64,000 bases of DNA from Chitinophagales bacterium (GCA_020636505.1 JACJXR010000002.1:310001-374000), one strand, 5' to 3'. Positions 1-8,594 are shown, numbered from the stretch's first letter. Program-made: numbers and translations. The notes: generated from the sequence alone by a model not told the origin.

Positions 1-129
1 TTGTCTCCAATCTTCATATGCATTTGCCGCCGACTTCAATTTGCGCTCTATCTTTTTGCTATCATCTACCGTGTAAGTTTTGATATCTTTTCCCGTTGCA
101 GGATTGATGGAAGTGACTGTATTTGACAT
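1..129 (-). CDS. Aldehyde dehydrogenase, N-terminal fragment (succinate-semialdehyde dehydrogenase-like)
   Basis: Only the first 43 codons are inside the window; the gene reads leftward off the edge from an ATG at 127-129. The peptide starts MSNTVTSINPATGKDI and continues with a lysine-rich helix ending in AANAYEDWRQ. An N-P-A-T-G-K start followed by a helix with A-x-x-A-x-x-x-W is the usual N-terminus of NAD(P)-dependent aldehyde dehydrogenases of the succinate-semialdehyde type. The Rossmann and catalytic parts are not visible, so the substrate cannot be judged. It lies 104 bases downstream of the hydrolase gene on the same strand. Confidence 0.72.
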   Translation of the reverse strand, partial: MSNTVTSINPATGKDIKTYTVDDSKKIERKLKSAANAYEDWRQ

Positions 130-233
130 AACTGTTCGTTTCTGTAGTGTAAAACTACGGTTGAATATTTTATTGACAGATAAAGCCTGCCAATACTCAT
201 ATAAGTTTAACAAGAAAGCAACGCTCCGGTTGT

Positions 234-920
234 CTATCCGAAGAACTGTCGGATATGAAACAGCAGATGAGGAATATTTGCCTGCTCTATCGGGTGGTGC
301 GTATTGGGCAGCATACCCATTTGTGCATTGGGTAATGTTTTATATACGTTCAATGTTTCTTCAAGGGTTATCATTTTATCTCTGTCGCCCAATAATATCA
401 ATGAGGGCGTTTCGATGTTTGAATAATCTTCGAGCTTCAAAGGATTATCCTGCCCCATGGCATTGAGCATATCAATCGTTCTGATGAACAGCTCTTTCCA
501 ATCGTTGGGTGCGTGACGCTCCGCCAATGCTTTGGCAAAAGCCGGGACTTTCTCTTCTATCTTATCCGCTTGCAACATTTTGGTTTCTTTGGCGGCGGTT
601 GGTTCATCCCAATGAAACTTGGTCGCCAGCGTTACTATCTTCTCCACCCTTTCAGGATGATGCTTGGCCAACATCATAGCCACATAGCCGCCCATGCTGT
701 AACCGAATATGGAAACCTTGTCGATGCCCTTCTCGTTGAGAAAGTTCAAAACTTCATCGGCAAATAGTTTTATCGAAAGCGGCTCTTCAGGAAACGGTTT
801 ACCTCCATGACCGGCAAAATCAAACCTATGTACATCGTAAGTATCGCTTAACGAGTTGGCAATATCACTAAGTTGGTCCGATGCACCGATGGCGCCATGT
901 AGAAAAAGTACCCTTTGCAT
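234..920 (-). CDS. Alpha/beta hydrolase
   Basis: A 228-residue cytoplasmic alpha/beta hydrolase with no signal peptide. It opens with the oxyanion strand MQRVLFLHGAIG and has the nucleophile elbow G-Y-S-M-G-G (Ser about 75), an acid in L-L-G-D-R-D (about 179-181) and a late histidine in N-T-H-H-P (about 208). These make a complete Ser-Asp-His triad. The lid region is short. I chose the ATG at 918-920 rather than an in-frame GTG at 942-944, because family members begin directly with the first beta strand. Substrate unknown; these small enzymes are usually esterases or C-C hydrolases. A terminator lies just upstream, so it starts its own transcript, possibly continuing into the aldehyde dehydrogenase. 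Confidence 0.85.
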   Translation of the reverse strand: MQRVLFLHGAIGASDQLSDIANSLSDTYDVHRFDFAGHGGKPFPEEPLSIKLFADEVLNFLNEKGIDKVSIFGYSMGGYVAMMLAKHHPERVEKIVTLATKFHWDEPTAAKETKMLQADKIEEKVPAFAKALAERHAPNDWKELFIRTIDMLNAMGQDNPLKLEDYSNIETPSLILLGDRDKMITLEETLNVYKTLPNAQMGMLPNTHHPIEQANIPHLLFHIRQFFG

Positions 921-947
921 GGTTTGAAGATAGGACGTGAGCACAAA

Positions 948-980
948 TAAAAAAAGCAGCCACTAAGGCTGCTCTTTTTT
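948..980 (-). terminator. Rho-independent terminator, probably bidirectional
   Basis: A 7-bp stem (955-961 with 967-973, AGCAGCC/GGCTGCT) has a 5-base loop and is flanked by an A tract on the left and a T tract on the right. On the minus strand it ends the transcript of the secreted protein gene that stops at 1005. Confidence 0.8.
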
Positions 981-1004
981 ATTTAAACCGAGAGAGACAA
1001 TATC

Positions 1005-1565
1005 TTATTCTTGAGTAGCTGTGTAAACAACATCTACACTGTAAGTACCTGCAGGGTATGCAAAACCAGGAGTTGCTTTGTACTTCACACTGAAAGTTTG
1101 GTTACCACCACGGTCTGCAGTAGTGATCAAATCTTGGTCAGAGCTGCTCAAAGTAGCGTATGCACTGTTAGAGAACGGGTTGGCTATTGAACCACCTGTA
1201 CCGTTTGCAGTTACTTTGATTCCCAAAACACCGCTTACAGGCATTGTTGGAGCAGGTGAAGTGTTACCTGTGTATGAGAAGTTGGTAGCGTTAGCCTTAA
1301 CAGCTACTGAGAAATTCTTGTTTGAACGTACTTTCAATTCTTGAGCATCAGACTCAACACCGTTAGCGTAATCGTTAACTGTGGTGAATGGGATGTTTAC
1401 GTCAGCACCTGTAGCAGAACCGTTACCTGTGAAAGTAATTTCGATTGCGTTGCTCAATACAAGGTTAGTTGTTTGAGAAGCTGAACTTGTTTGGTCTGCT
1501 TGGTTTTGAGCGTTAGCTGCGAAACCTAGAGAAGCGAAAACTGCGATTGCGATGATCTTTTTCAT
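1005..1565 (-). CDS. Secreted beta-sandwich surface protein (WxL/DUF4402-like)
   Basis: A 186-residue protein with a clear signal peptide (MKKIIAIAVFASLGFAANA, cleavage before QNQ). The mature part is rich in T, S, N, A and G and should be all-beta. It ends Y-P-A-G-T-Y-S-V-D-V-V-Y-T-A-T-Q-E, the pattern of fimbrial-like or WxL/DUF4402-like domains. No catalytic motif or sorting domain is seen, so secretion is probably through Sec to the periplasm or surface. It has its own promoter with a roughly 70-base leader and a strong terminator, which suggests a well-expressed single gene. The exact family is uncertain, and a structural or adhesive role is inference. Confidence 0.72.
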   Translation of the reverse strand: MKKIIAIAVFASLGFAANAQNQADQTSSASQTTNLVLSNAIEITFTGNGSATGADVNIPFTTVNDYANGVESDAQELKVRSNKNFSVAVKANATNFSYTGNTSPAPTMPVSGVLGIKVTANGTGGSIANPFSNSAYATLSSSDQDLITTADRGGNQTFSVKYKATPGFAYPAGTYSVDVVYTATQE

Positions 1566-1640
1566 AATTGTTGTTTTTGTTTGTTCTTGTTAAGTTGTTT
1601 GTTTTAAAAGTTTTTTTTCGATTTGTCGTTGATGACAATA

Positions 1641-1648
1641 CAAAGGTG
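1641..1648 (-). promoter_or_regulatory. Bacteroidota -7 promoter box for the secreted protein gene
   Basis: On the minus strand this reads CACCTTTG, one base from the TAnnTTTG consensus. The predicted start lies about 72 bases before the ATG at 1565, leaving an A-rich leader typical of strongly expressed Bacteroidota genes. Confidence 0.55.
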
Positions 1649-1803
1649 CGACACGGGGGCAAATGGGGACGAATATTTGCCCTTTGTTAACCCCTGATTA
1701 GCAACCGAGTAACAACCCGTTAACAAATAATCAAGCCTTAATTTCATCATAACTCATTGTAAATGAATTACATTAACTTTACGATACACCCAAATACCGT
1801 AAT

Positions 1804-2943
1804 ATGAAGCTATCCAACTCCACATTTGCATTAACACTGTTAACAAGCCTGATATTATTCTCCGGTTGTGGTAACAGCACCACCAAAAAGGCCGAAGAAC
1901 CCATATTGAAAGATATACGCCTACCCAAAGGCTTCAGTATAGATATATATGCGGAAGGTGTGGAGAATGCACGCTCTATGGTGATGGGTGATAAGGGAAC
2001 ATTGTTTGTGGGCTCTCGCGGTGCAGGTAAGGTACATGCCATAGTGGATACGGACAATGATTACAAAGCAGACAAAGTATATGTGATAGCAGAAGGTATG
2101 AATATGCCTAATGGTGTGGCATTCAGAAATGGTTCCCTATATGTTGCCGAAGTAAATAAGGTGTGGCGATATGATAATATAGAAGACAATCTTGCCAACC
2201 CACCACAGAAAGTTTTGGTAAGTGATGACTTCCCAAGCGATACACATCATGGCTGGAAGTACATAGCCTTCGGGCCAGATGATAAATTATATGTACCTGT
2301 AGGTGCTCCTTGTAATATATGTGATGAGCAAACCAAAGACCCACGTTATGCATCCATCACAAGAATGAATCCCGATGGTAGCGAGCATGAAGTATATGCT
2401 CATGGTATAAGAAACACTGTAGGTTTCACATGGCATCCTCAAACACAAGAACTGTGGTTTACTGATAACGGGCGCGACCGCCTTGGCGATGACCTCCCAC
2501 CCGACGAACTGAACCGAGCACCGGTAAAGGATATGAACTTCGGTTATCCTTATTGCCACGGTGGTGATATACGCGACCCCGACTTTGGCGACCAACACGA
2601 TTGCAGTGAGTTCACTCCTCCTGTACAAAAGCTCGGACCGCATGTGGCATCATTGGGTGTCAAGTTTTATACAGGCAATATGTTCCCTGCTTCTTATAAA
2701 GGACAAATACTGATAGCAGAGCATGGCTCTTGGAACAGAACAACTCCGATAGGCTATCGTGTGACCATGGTGACGCTGAACGGAAACAATGCAGTAAGCT
2801 ATGAACCACTTGCCGAAGGTTGGTTGAAAAACGGCAACGCATGGGGAAGACCTGTTGACATATTGCAGTTGAAAGACGGTTCCATATTGGTTTCCGACGA
2901 CTTTGCAAACGTGATATATCGCATCACTTATACAGGTAAGTAA
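1804..2943 (+). CDS. PQQ-dependent sugar (sorbosone-type) dehydrogenase lipoprotein
   Basis: A 379-residue lipoprotein with a type II signal and lipobox L-F-S-G-C (lipidated Cys 22). The rest is a six-bladed beta-propeller of the soluble glucose/sorbosone dehydrogenase family. Visible family marks include the start of the first blade (L-P-K-G-F-S-I-D-I-Y-A), P-N-G-V-A-F, F-G-P-D-D-K-L-Y-V-P-V-G, the G-I-R-N segment before W-H-P, W-F-T-D-N-G-R-D and I-A-E-H-G-S-W-N-R. These blades normally bind PQQ and calcium and oxidise sugars at the cell envelope. Whether this member is an active oxidoreductase cannot be told here. It is divergent from the secreted protein at 1005-1565 and is followed by the DUF6600 gene on the same strand. 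Confidence 0.82.
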   Translation: MKLSNSTFALTLLTSLILFSGCGNSTTKKAEEPILKDIRLPKGFSIDIYAEGVENARSMVMGDKGTLFVGSRGAGKVHAIVDTDNDYKADKVYVIAEGMNMPNGVAFRNGSLYVAEVNKVWRYDNIEDNLANPPQKVLVSDDFPSDTHHGWKYIAFGPDDKLYVPVGAPCNICDEQTKDPRYASITRMNPDGSEHEVYAHGIRNTVGFTWHPQTQELWFTDNGRDRLGDDLPPDELNRAPVKDMNFGYPYCHGGDIRDPDFGDQHDCSEFTPPVQKLGPHVASLGVKFYTGNMFPASYKGQILIAEHGSWNRTTPIGYRVTMVTLNGNNAVSYEPLAEGWLKNGNAWGRPVDILQLKDGSILVSDDFANVIYRITYTGK

Positions 2944-2997
2944 ATGTGAAAATAATGCAAAACGCCCCCTTTAACAGTTCCTTGTGAGAACTCGGAA

Positions 2998-3032
2998 TTG
3001 ATTTTGGTCTACACTTGTTGTACCAAAATCAA
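2998..3032 (+). promoter_or_regulatory. Inverted repeat before the DUF6600 gene
   Basis: TTGATTTTGGT (2998-3008) is repeated as its exact complement at 3022-3032, with a 13-base spacer. It sits six bases before the ATG at 3038 and has no T tract, so an operator or 5' leader hairpin fits better than a terminator. Confidence 0.4.
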
Positions 3033-3037
3033 ATATC

Positions 3038-4351
3038 ATGAGTAGGTTAATCAGGAAAATAGGTGGCATATGGCTTTTGGCAGCATTCATAATTGCAGGT
3101 ACGCCTACCAAACAAGCGCAAGCACAACCGGGTGCTTCGGTTTCATTCTCTGTATTCTATAATTCACTGCAACCATACGGACAATGGTTCGACTACGGCA
3201 GCTACGGCTACTGTTGGGTACCGAATGTGGGTGGAGACTTCCGTCCTTATTATTCGGGGGGACATTGGGTGATGACAGAATATGGTAACACTTGGGTTTC
3301 GGACTACTCATGGGGTTGGGCACCGTTTCACTACGGTCGTTGGACTTATGACAACTACTATGGTTGGGTATGGATACCTGACAACAATTGGGGACCTGCA
3401 TGGGTAAGCTGGCGCAACGGCGGCGGATACTACGGATGGGCTCCGATGGGTCCGGGCATCAATGTGAACGTGGCAGTGGGACCGAGATACAATTGCAGTG
3501 TAGACTGGTGGGTATTCATACCACACAGACATATATATGCGAACAACTTCCACAGTTATTGGAGAGGCCCTCGCTACAACACAACGATCATCAACAATAC
3601 GACGATCATCAACAACACATATGTTTACAACAACAGAAGATATGTATCAGGTCCACGCAGTGGTGAGATACAGCGCGTTACAGGACAAAGAGTAAGGACC
3701 TACGGTGTACGTCAAGGTTTGAAGCCGGGTAAGTCGCAGATTAGGGGTAATGAGTTGAATATATATCGCCCGGCTGTCAACCACCGTAGCAATGAACGTC
3801 CGCAACGTGTGGCAAGCACCAATGAAATAAGACACGGTAACAATCCACGCAACGTTGCACCTACGCAACAGCGTACTACGGTAAACATGCCTCGTGCATC
3901 CGCTCCTAACAGAACAGCGGCACCTGTAAGGAACAATACTCCGTCTCGTGCTACAAATCCTGCAAGGACTGCGCCGAACAATCAACGTGCTACGCCTTAC
4001 AACAACAGGACCGCCCCTTCGCGTGCCACACAAAGCACACCGCCAAGGCAAACGGCTCCTGCAAGGCAACAACCGCAGCAACAAAATCGGATAACGGAGC
4101 GTAGGCAGCAGTCATGGCAACAACAGCGCAGCAGTACACCACAACGTACGCAGCCACAAATGAACAGGGGCAACCACAGTCAACAAAGCAGACCATCATA
4201 TAACAGGTCTAACACTAACAGAAGCAATCAGGTCGCAAGACCACAATCGCAAAGAAGTGCACAACCTTCGAGAAGTACAACACAACAACGAAGCAGTGCA
4301 CCGCAACATAATTCAAACGGAGCTTCAAGAGGACAAAGAGGACGTAGATAG
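3038..4351 (+). CDS. DUF6600-type secreted protein with Gln/Arg/Asn-rich tail
   Basis: A 437-residue exported protein; the signal peptide ends at about residue 29 (A-Q-A-Q-P). Residues 35-165 are a tryptophan/tyrosine/glycine-rich domain with repeats such as W-F-D-Y-G-S-Y-G-Y-C-W-V-P and W-A-P-F-H-Y-G-R-W, the hallmark of DUF6600. Residues about 185-200 carry a near-perfect repeat (T-T-I-I-N-N twice). Roughly 240-437 is low complexity, rich in Q, R, N, T, S and P and strongly basic. The tail looks disordered and could bind polyanions or the cell wall, but that is inference. Family function is unknown. It ends at a strong hairpin shared with the convergent ROK gene. Confidence 0.75.
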   Translation: MSRLIRKIGGIWLLAAFIIAGTPTKQAQAQPGASVSFSVFYNSLQPYGQWFDYGSYGYCWVPNVGGDFRPYYSGGHWVMTEYGNTWVSDYSWGWAPFHYGRWTYDNYYGWVWIPDNNWGPAWVSWRNGGGYYGWAPMGPGINVNVAVGPRYNCSVDWWVFIPHRHIYANNFHSYWRGPRYNTTIINNTTIINNTYVYNNRRYVSGPRSGEIQRVTGQRVRTYGVRQGLKPGKSQIRGNELNIYRPAVNHRSNERPQRVASTNEIRHGNNPRNVAPTQQRTTVNMPRASAPNRTAAPVRNNTPSRATNPARTAPNNQRATPYNNRTAPSRATQSTPPRQTAPARQQPQQQNRITERRQQSWQQQRSSTPQRTQPQMNRGNHSQQSRPSYNRSNTNRSNQVARPQSQRSAQPSRSTTQQRSSAPQHNSNGASRGQRGRR

Positions 4352-4363
4352 ATTAGAGAGCAC

Positions 4364-4396
4364 AAGCCTCGCAGTAACCTGCGAGGCTTTTTTATT
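4364..4396. terminator. Bidirectional terminator between DUF6600 and ROK genes
   Basis: An 11-bp perfect stem (4364-4374 with 4379-4389) has a TAAC loop, followed by a T-rich run on the plus strand. The two flanking genes converge on it. Confidence 0.85.
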
Positions 4397-5332
4397 TTAC
4401 CATGCCAAAGCACTGGCACCCAATACAGCTGCATCGGCACCGGGCAACATAGACGGCAGTATATTCACTTTGTCTTTGTATAAATACAGAAGGTTCTCCT
4501 CCATATACTTTTTAGTAGGCTCGAACAACACCTTACCGGCCTGAGCCAAACCACCGAACAATATGATGGCTTGCGGAGATGTTATAGAAACAGCATCGGC
4601 CAATGTCTGACCCAGCACCTTAGCAGTAAACTCAAATATCTTCAATGCAAGTTCGTCTCCTGCATTTGCAGCTTCCGCTATCGACTTGGCGGTAAGCTTA
4701 TCTTCTTTATGTAAAACAGAAGTATCATCATCTGCCAAAAACTCTTTTGCTGTTATTACTATACCTGTTGCAGAGCAATAGCGTTCCAAACACCCTTTTC
4801 TTCCGCAAGGGCAATCTCTACCATCACGCACGGCGATCATGTGTCCCAACTCACCTGCAAAACCATCATGACCATATATCAATTGACCGTTGGCCACAAA
4901 ACCTGTGCCTACTCCTGTACCCAATGTTACCACAACAAAGTCTTTCATACCACGCGCTGCACCGTACATCATCTCACCCATTGCCGTTGCATTGGCATCG
5001 TTGGTGAGCGTCACTTGCAATTCGGTTTCCTTTTTCAAAAGAGTGGCAAAAGGTATCACCTCTTTCCATGGCATATTGACGGCGTTCACTATCTCACCTG
5101 TATAGTAATTGCCGTTGGGTGCACCCACACCTACACCTTGTATATTATCGGCACCGGAATGTTGCTTAAACTTTTCCACTTCTTCGGCAACAGCTTTTAC
5201 ATAATCACCCACAGTATCGTAAGCAGTCGTGTTCAGCGAAGCTTTCAACAATATTTGTCCACGCCTATCCACCAACCCGAGTGCCGTATTGGTACCACCT
5301 ATGTCTATTCCTATTGCGAAGGGTTTGTTCAT
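4397..5332 (-). CDS. ROK family sugar kinase (glucokinase-like)
   Basis: A 311-residue cytoplasmic ROK kinase. The ATP-binding phosphate 1 motif D-I-G-G-T-N-T is at residues 10-16, followed by the sugar-binding region with catalytic Asp in L-T-N-D-A-N-A. The G-T-G-V-G-T-G loop, the E-L-G-H motif and the zinc-binding C-P-C-G-R-K-G-C-L-E-R-Y-C cluster come next. All ROK hallmarks are intact, so it should phosphorylate a hexose with ATP. Length is normal. It is divergent from an FHS sugar permease, which supports a role in trapping an imported hexose. Glucose is the likeliest substrate, though N-acetylated or other hexoses are possible. Confidence 0.88.
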   Translation of the reverse strand: MNKPFAIGIDIGGTNTALGLVDRRGQILLKASLNTTAYDTVGDYVKAVAEEVEKFKQHSGADNIQGVGVGAPNGNYYTGEIVNAVNMPWKEVIPFATLLKKETELQVTLTNDANATAMGEMMYGAARGMKDFVVVTLGTGVGTGFVANGQLIYGHDGFAGELGHMIAVRDGRDCPCGRKGCLERYCSATGIVITAKEFLADDDTSVLHKEDKLTAKSIAEAANAGDELALKIFEFTAKVLGQTLADAVSITSPQAIILFGGLAQAGKVLFEPTKKYMEENLLYLYKDKVNILPSMLPGADAAVLGASALAW

Positions 5333-5430
5333 CCTTTTGGTTTATCTGTTGTAAAGATAATGAGCGAAGCTTAGCTATAACAGTTTAAGAACAATTGGCG
5401 TATATTGTTATCTAGCTACAACACATACCA

Positions 5431-6693
5431 ATGCATACAGACAAAAAGCAATCGTACGCAACCTCATTATTCCTTGTGGGTTGCCTGTATTTCATTTTCG
5501 GGTTCATCACATGGCTGAACGGCACATTGATACCCTTTTTGAAAACAGTATGCCAACTGAACAACTTTCAGTCGTACTTCGTCACGTTTGCTTTTTTCAT
5601 CTCCTATTTCGTGATGGCGTTGCCGTCTTCTTACATCTTGAACAAAACAGGGTTTAAGAAAGGGATGAGTTTGGGTCTATTGGTGATGGCTTTGGGTAGT
5701 TTGATATTCATACCTGCTGCACTGCAGCGCAATTTCCCATTGTTCCTTACCGGTTTATTCACTCAAGGCCTGGGGTTGTCCATACTGCAAACAGCAGTGA
5801 ACCCATATGTAACCATACTCGGCCCTGAAGAAAGCGCGGCCAAACGTATCAGCATAATGGGTATAGCCAACAAAACGGCGGGTATACTCGGACCGATAAT
5901 CATCGCATCAATACTGTTGAGCAATATAGACGCCATCAACGAACAATTGCAAAGCGTAACAGACGCCGCAGCCAACACTGCATTGTTGGAAGAGTTAGCG
6001 CATCGCATCATCATGCCTTATACAGTTGTTGCGGCATCGCTGGTGATATTGGCATTGCTGATAAGAGTTTCTCCATTGCCTGACATAGACGATACTGAAG
6101 AAAACCCCGACGAGGAGAACAAAACAAAATCCATACTGCAACACCCATACTTATTCTTGGGAGCAATAGCCATATTCTTTTATGTAGGTGTTGAGGTGAT
6201 AGCAGGTGACTCCATCATCAGCTACGGCTCATACTTAGGCATACCTATTGAGAAAGCCAAGTTCTTCACCTCACTCACATTGGGCTTTATGGTGGGCGGA
6301 TACTTCTTGGGCGTATTCTTGACACCCAATATCATCTCTCAAGAAACCATGCTGCGTATATGCACCATACTCGGCATTGTATTAAGCATAGGTATACTAT
6401 TGACGGACGGTATGGCATCTGTATTTTGTGTGGCTACACTTGGATTGGCACATGCCATCATGTGGCCTGCCATATGGCCGATGTCGTTGAAAGGTTTGGG
6501 CAGATTTACCAAACAGGGCTCCGCATTTTTGATAATGGGAATAGCGGGTGGTGCCATCATGCCATTGATATACGGCGCATTGGGCGACACCTTCAATCTG
6601 AAAACAGCCTACTTGGTGATGATACCGTGCTACCTGTACATAATGTATTTTGCCACCATCGGGCATAGGGTTGGATATAAAGGGAAGAAGTAG
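5431..6693 (+). CDS. FHS-family MFS sugar permease (FucP/GluP-like)
   Basis: A 420-residue, 12-helix major facilitator of the fucose-glucose/galactose-H+ symporter family. The N-terminal half has the family signature (F-F-x-x-G-F-I-T-W-x-N-G-type segment F-G-F-I-T-W-L-N-G-T-L-I-P-F), the G-x-x-x-G loop between helices 2 and 3 (N-K-T-G-F-K-K-G), and Q-T-A-V-N-P-Y. A conserved acidic pair is seen around V-G-V-E-V-I-A-G-D. It imports a hexose by proton symport in the inner membrane. Its gene is divergent from the ROK kinase and is followed two bases later by the kinase-fold gene, so those two are probably co-transcribed. Confidence 0.88.
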   Translation: MHTDKKQSYATSLFLVGCLYFIFGFITWLNGTLIPFLKTVCQLNNFQSYFVTFAFFISYFVMALPSSYILNKTGFKKGMSLGLLVMALGSLIFIPAALQRNFPLFLTGLFTQGLGLSILQTAVNPYVTILGPEESAAKRISIMGIANKTAGILGPIIIASILLSNIDAINEQLQSVTDAAANTALLEELAHRIIMPYTVVAASLVILALLIRVSPLPDIDDTEENPDEENKTKSILQHPYLFLGAIAIFFYVGVEVIAGDSIISYGSYLGIPIEKAKFFTSLTLGFMVGGYFLGVFLTPNIISQETMLRICTILGIVLSIGILLTDGMASVFCVATLGLAHAIMWPAIWPMSLKGLGRFTKQGSAFLIMGIAGGAIMPLIYGALGDTFNLKTAYLVMIPCYLYIMYFATIGHRVGYKGKK

Positions 6694-6695
6694 TC

Positions 6696-7727
6696 ATGTA
6701 CGGAGATTCAAAAGAGCAGAAGATATCGAAGAAGAAAAAGAACTTTCCCGTCAATGAACAGTTGGGTGATTACCTGTTGAACAATGCGCGGGAGATAGAC
6801 CTGCCCATTGAGTATTTCGAGCTTACACAATATGATACGGGCATACCGGTTTTAGACCGTAAAGGGAAAGACACCCTTTGGCTTACAGCCATATACAATC
6901 CCAATAACACACACCGCATACACGAAGGACTGAAGGCCATGTACTCCATCCTACGTACGGAGGGATACAGTCCGGTACATAAACATTTACACATAGAGCG
7001 TATCGACTATTGCACCTTCGGCAATTCAAACCCGTTCCGCATAAAGATCGTCAACAACCTGAACGACAACTACGACTACTTCTATGTAAAGAAGGCGGAC
7101 GCATCAAGGATATACGGTTTGGAGTTGGAGCACATCCTATCCCCTGCACGTATCAACTACTTTGTGGATGACACAACCCTGCTGGAAGAACATATAGCAG
7201 GCGTACCGGGCGATCAGTTCATCAAGACCTACATCGACAACGATGAATTCAACAAAGTACGTATCGCCAAAGAGTTGGTGAAGTTCAACGAACGATGCTT
7301 TGTGCGTCTGCTCGGCGACATGCGCTCGTACAACTATGTATTCGACATCACTCCCGACTTTGAGGAAGTGCAATTTCGCATACGCGCCATCGACTTCGAC
7401 CAACAGAGCTACGAAGGACGTAAGAACTTATACCTCCCGCAATTCTTCAAAGAGAACTATCCGTTGGTGAAGTTGGTACAGCAATACCTGACTTTGGAGA
7501 ATGTGGAGCAATATCAAAAAGAAGAGCGCACACTCATTGCGCGCCGTAGCAAATCCGCACATCACAGGTTGAACGCGTTATTGGATGTAATGGAACAAGA
7601 CACGGTATCGCTACCCGAAAAAGTAAACCAACTGCGCGAAGAGTTGGCAGAACATTACAAAGACGATGTATTCCTGAAATGCAATTCGATGGGTGCGATA
7701 GTAAGGAGGAGCATCTCCATACTTTGA
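6696..7727 (+). CDS. Uncharacterised protein with a protein-kinase/APH-like fold
   Basis: A 343-residue soluble protein I do not recognise by name. Residues 110-240 read like a minimal kinase fold: a strand with paired lysines (about 132-133), a helix with glutamates (143-145), a hinge-like L-L-E-E-H-I-A-G-V-P-G-D (162-173), a catalytic-loop-like G-D-M-R-S-Y-N (Asp 208, Asn 213) and I-D-F-D (233-235). The Asp-to-Asn spacing of five equals the Brenner motif of aminoglycoside phosphotransferases. No glycine-rich loop is evident, and the basic N-terminus and C-terminal helices are extra. It starts two bases after the permease stop, so an operon is likely. It could be an active small-molecule or sugar kinase or a pseudokinase. 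Confidence 0.6.
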   Translation: MYGDSKEQKISKKKKNFPVNEQLGDYLLNNAREIDLPIEYFELTQYDTGIPVLDRKGKDTLWLTAIYNPNNTHRIHEGLKAMYSILRTEGYSPVHKHLHIERIDYCTFGNSNPFRIKIVNNLNDNYDYFYVKKADASRIYGLELEHILSPARINYFVDDTTLLEEHIAGVPGDQFIKTYIDNDEFNKVRIAKELVKFNERCFVRLLGDMRSYNYVFDITPDFEEVQFRIRAIDFDQQSYEGRKNLYLPQFFKENYPLVKLVQQYLTLENVEQYQKEERTLIARRSKSAHHRLNALLDVMEQDTVSLPEKVNQLREELAEHYKDDVFLKCNSMGAIVRRSISIL

Positions 7728-8579
7728 TTACTGCTTCTCAAAAGCCATGTGATAATAACACCACAACCCCTTCTTGTATGACCTGTATTGCGCCAACGCC
7801 GTTTTGTAATGGTCGCGGGCAAAAGGATGTGTGTCCTTATGTAGTAAGTTGTACAACTTACTGTACCACGCACCGGCCAAGTAAGCATAGTAAAGTGCAT
7901 TAACCGACTTCTTCACGGCTTGTGTATGGTCGTTCTTACCAATAAGTTTAAAACCGTTGGTCTCACCATCCGCTTGAAACTCATCCACTGTTTGTATATC
8001 GGCTATCGCCCAACCGTTGAACATGGTGAGCATATCCTTATCGGCTTCTATATCGAATGAGCGCGTTTTAAAGAAGTCGGCAACAACAAGTCTGCCGCCC
8101 GGTTTCAACACACGACACATTTCTTTGAAGAAAGCAACCTTGCTTGTAGCAGTGGTCATGCTTTCTATCGCCCACGCTACATCAAAAGTATTGTCGGGAA
8201 AATCTGTCTTTGTATAATCCTGTTGTTGAAAATCAACGAGCTCGCTTACGCCTTCGCGCTTTGCATATTGAGCAGCCGTTTCGGTTTGTTTCTTACTGAG
8301 CGTAATACCTGTTGCTCTACAACCGATGTTCTTCGCTAAGTATATCGAAGAACCGCCTACACCACAACCGGCATCAAGCACGTAATGCTCTTTCTTGATA
8401 TCGCCGAGCTGTTGTAATAGCTTATTGCCGTTGATAACTGCTTGAGAAAGATTCTTGGTGGTATCGTCCCAAATGCCGTAATGCAAACCCATGTTCTTGT
8501 CGAGCTTCCAGAATTGGCGGTAATGCACTTCCGTCTCGTCATAGTAGTTCTCGACTTCCTTATTGGTAAAGGTTTTCAT
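7728..8579 (-). CDS. Class I SAM-dependent methyltransferase, copy A of a tandem pair
   Basis: A 283-residue soluble methyltransferase. Motif I is V-L-D-A-G-C-G-V-G-G-S-S (about 67-78), followed by G-I-T-L-S, D-F-Q-Q-Q-D-Y-T, the F-D-V-A-W-A-I-E-S motif II region and V-L-K-P-G-G-R (motif III). This layout, with a C-terminal helical part, is that of the UbiE/gamma-tocopherol/sterol methyltransferase group. It is the same length as, and by eye about two-thirds identical to, the gene directly upstream, so the pair arose by tandem duplication. Its stop codon abuts the stop of the convergent kinase-fold gene with no base between. Substrate unknown; a lipid or quinone-like acceptor is a guess. Confidence 0.82.
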   Translation of the reverse strand: MKTFTNKEVENYYDETEVHYRQFWKLDKNMGLHYGIWDDTTKNLSQAVINGNKLLQQLGDIKKEHYVLDAGCGVGGSSIYLAKNIGCRATGITLSKKQTETAAQYAKREGVSELVDFQQQDYTKTDFPDNTFDVAWAIESMTTATSKVAFFKEMCRVLKPGGRLVVADFFKTRSFDIEADKDMLTMFNGWAIADIQTVDEFQADGETNGFKLIGKNDHTQAVKKSVNALYYAYLAGAWYSKLYNLLHKDTHPFARDHYKTALAQYRSYKKGLWCYYHMAFEKQ

Positions 8580-8594
8580 TACTTACTCGGGGTT

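Noticed and set aside
3647..4199. Cys/Arg-rich minus-strand frames opposite the DUF6600 tail
   Set aside because: Shadows of the Gln/Asn/Thr/Arg-rich low-complexity region; no start context or family.
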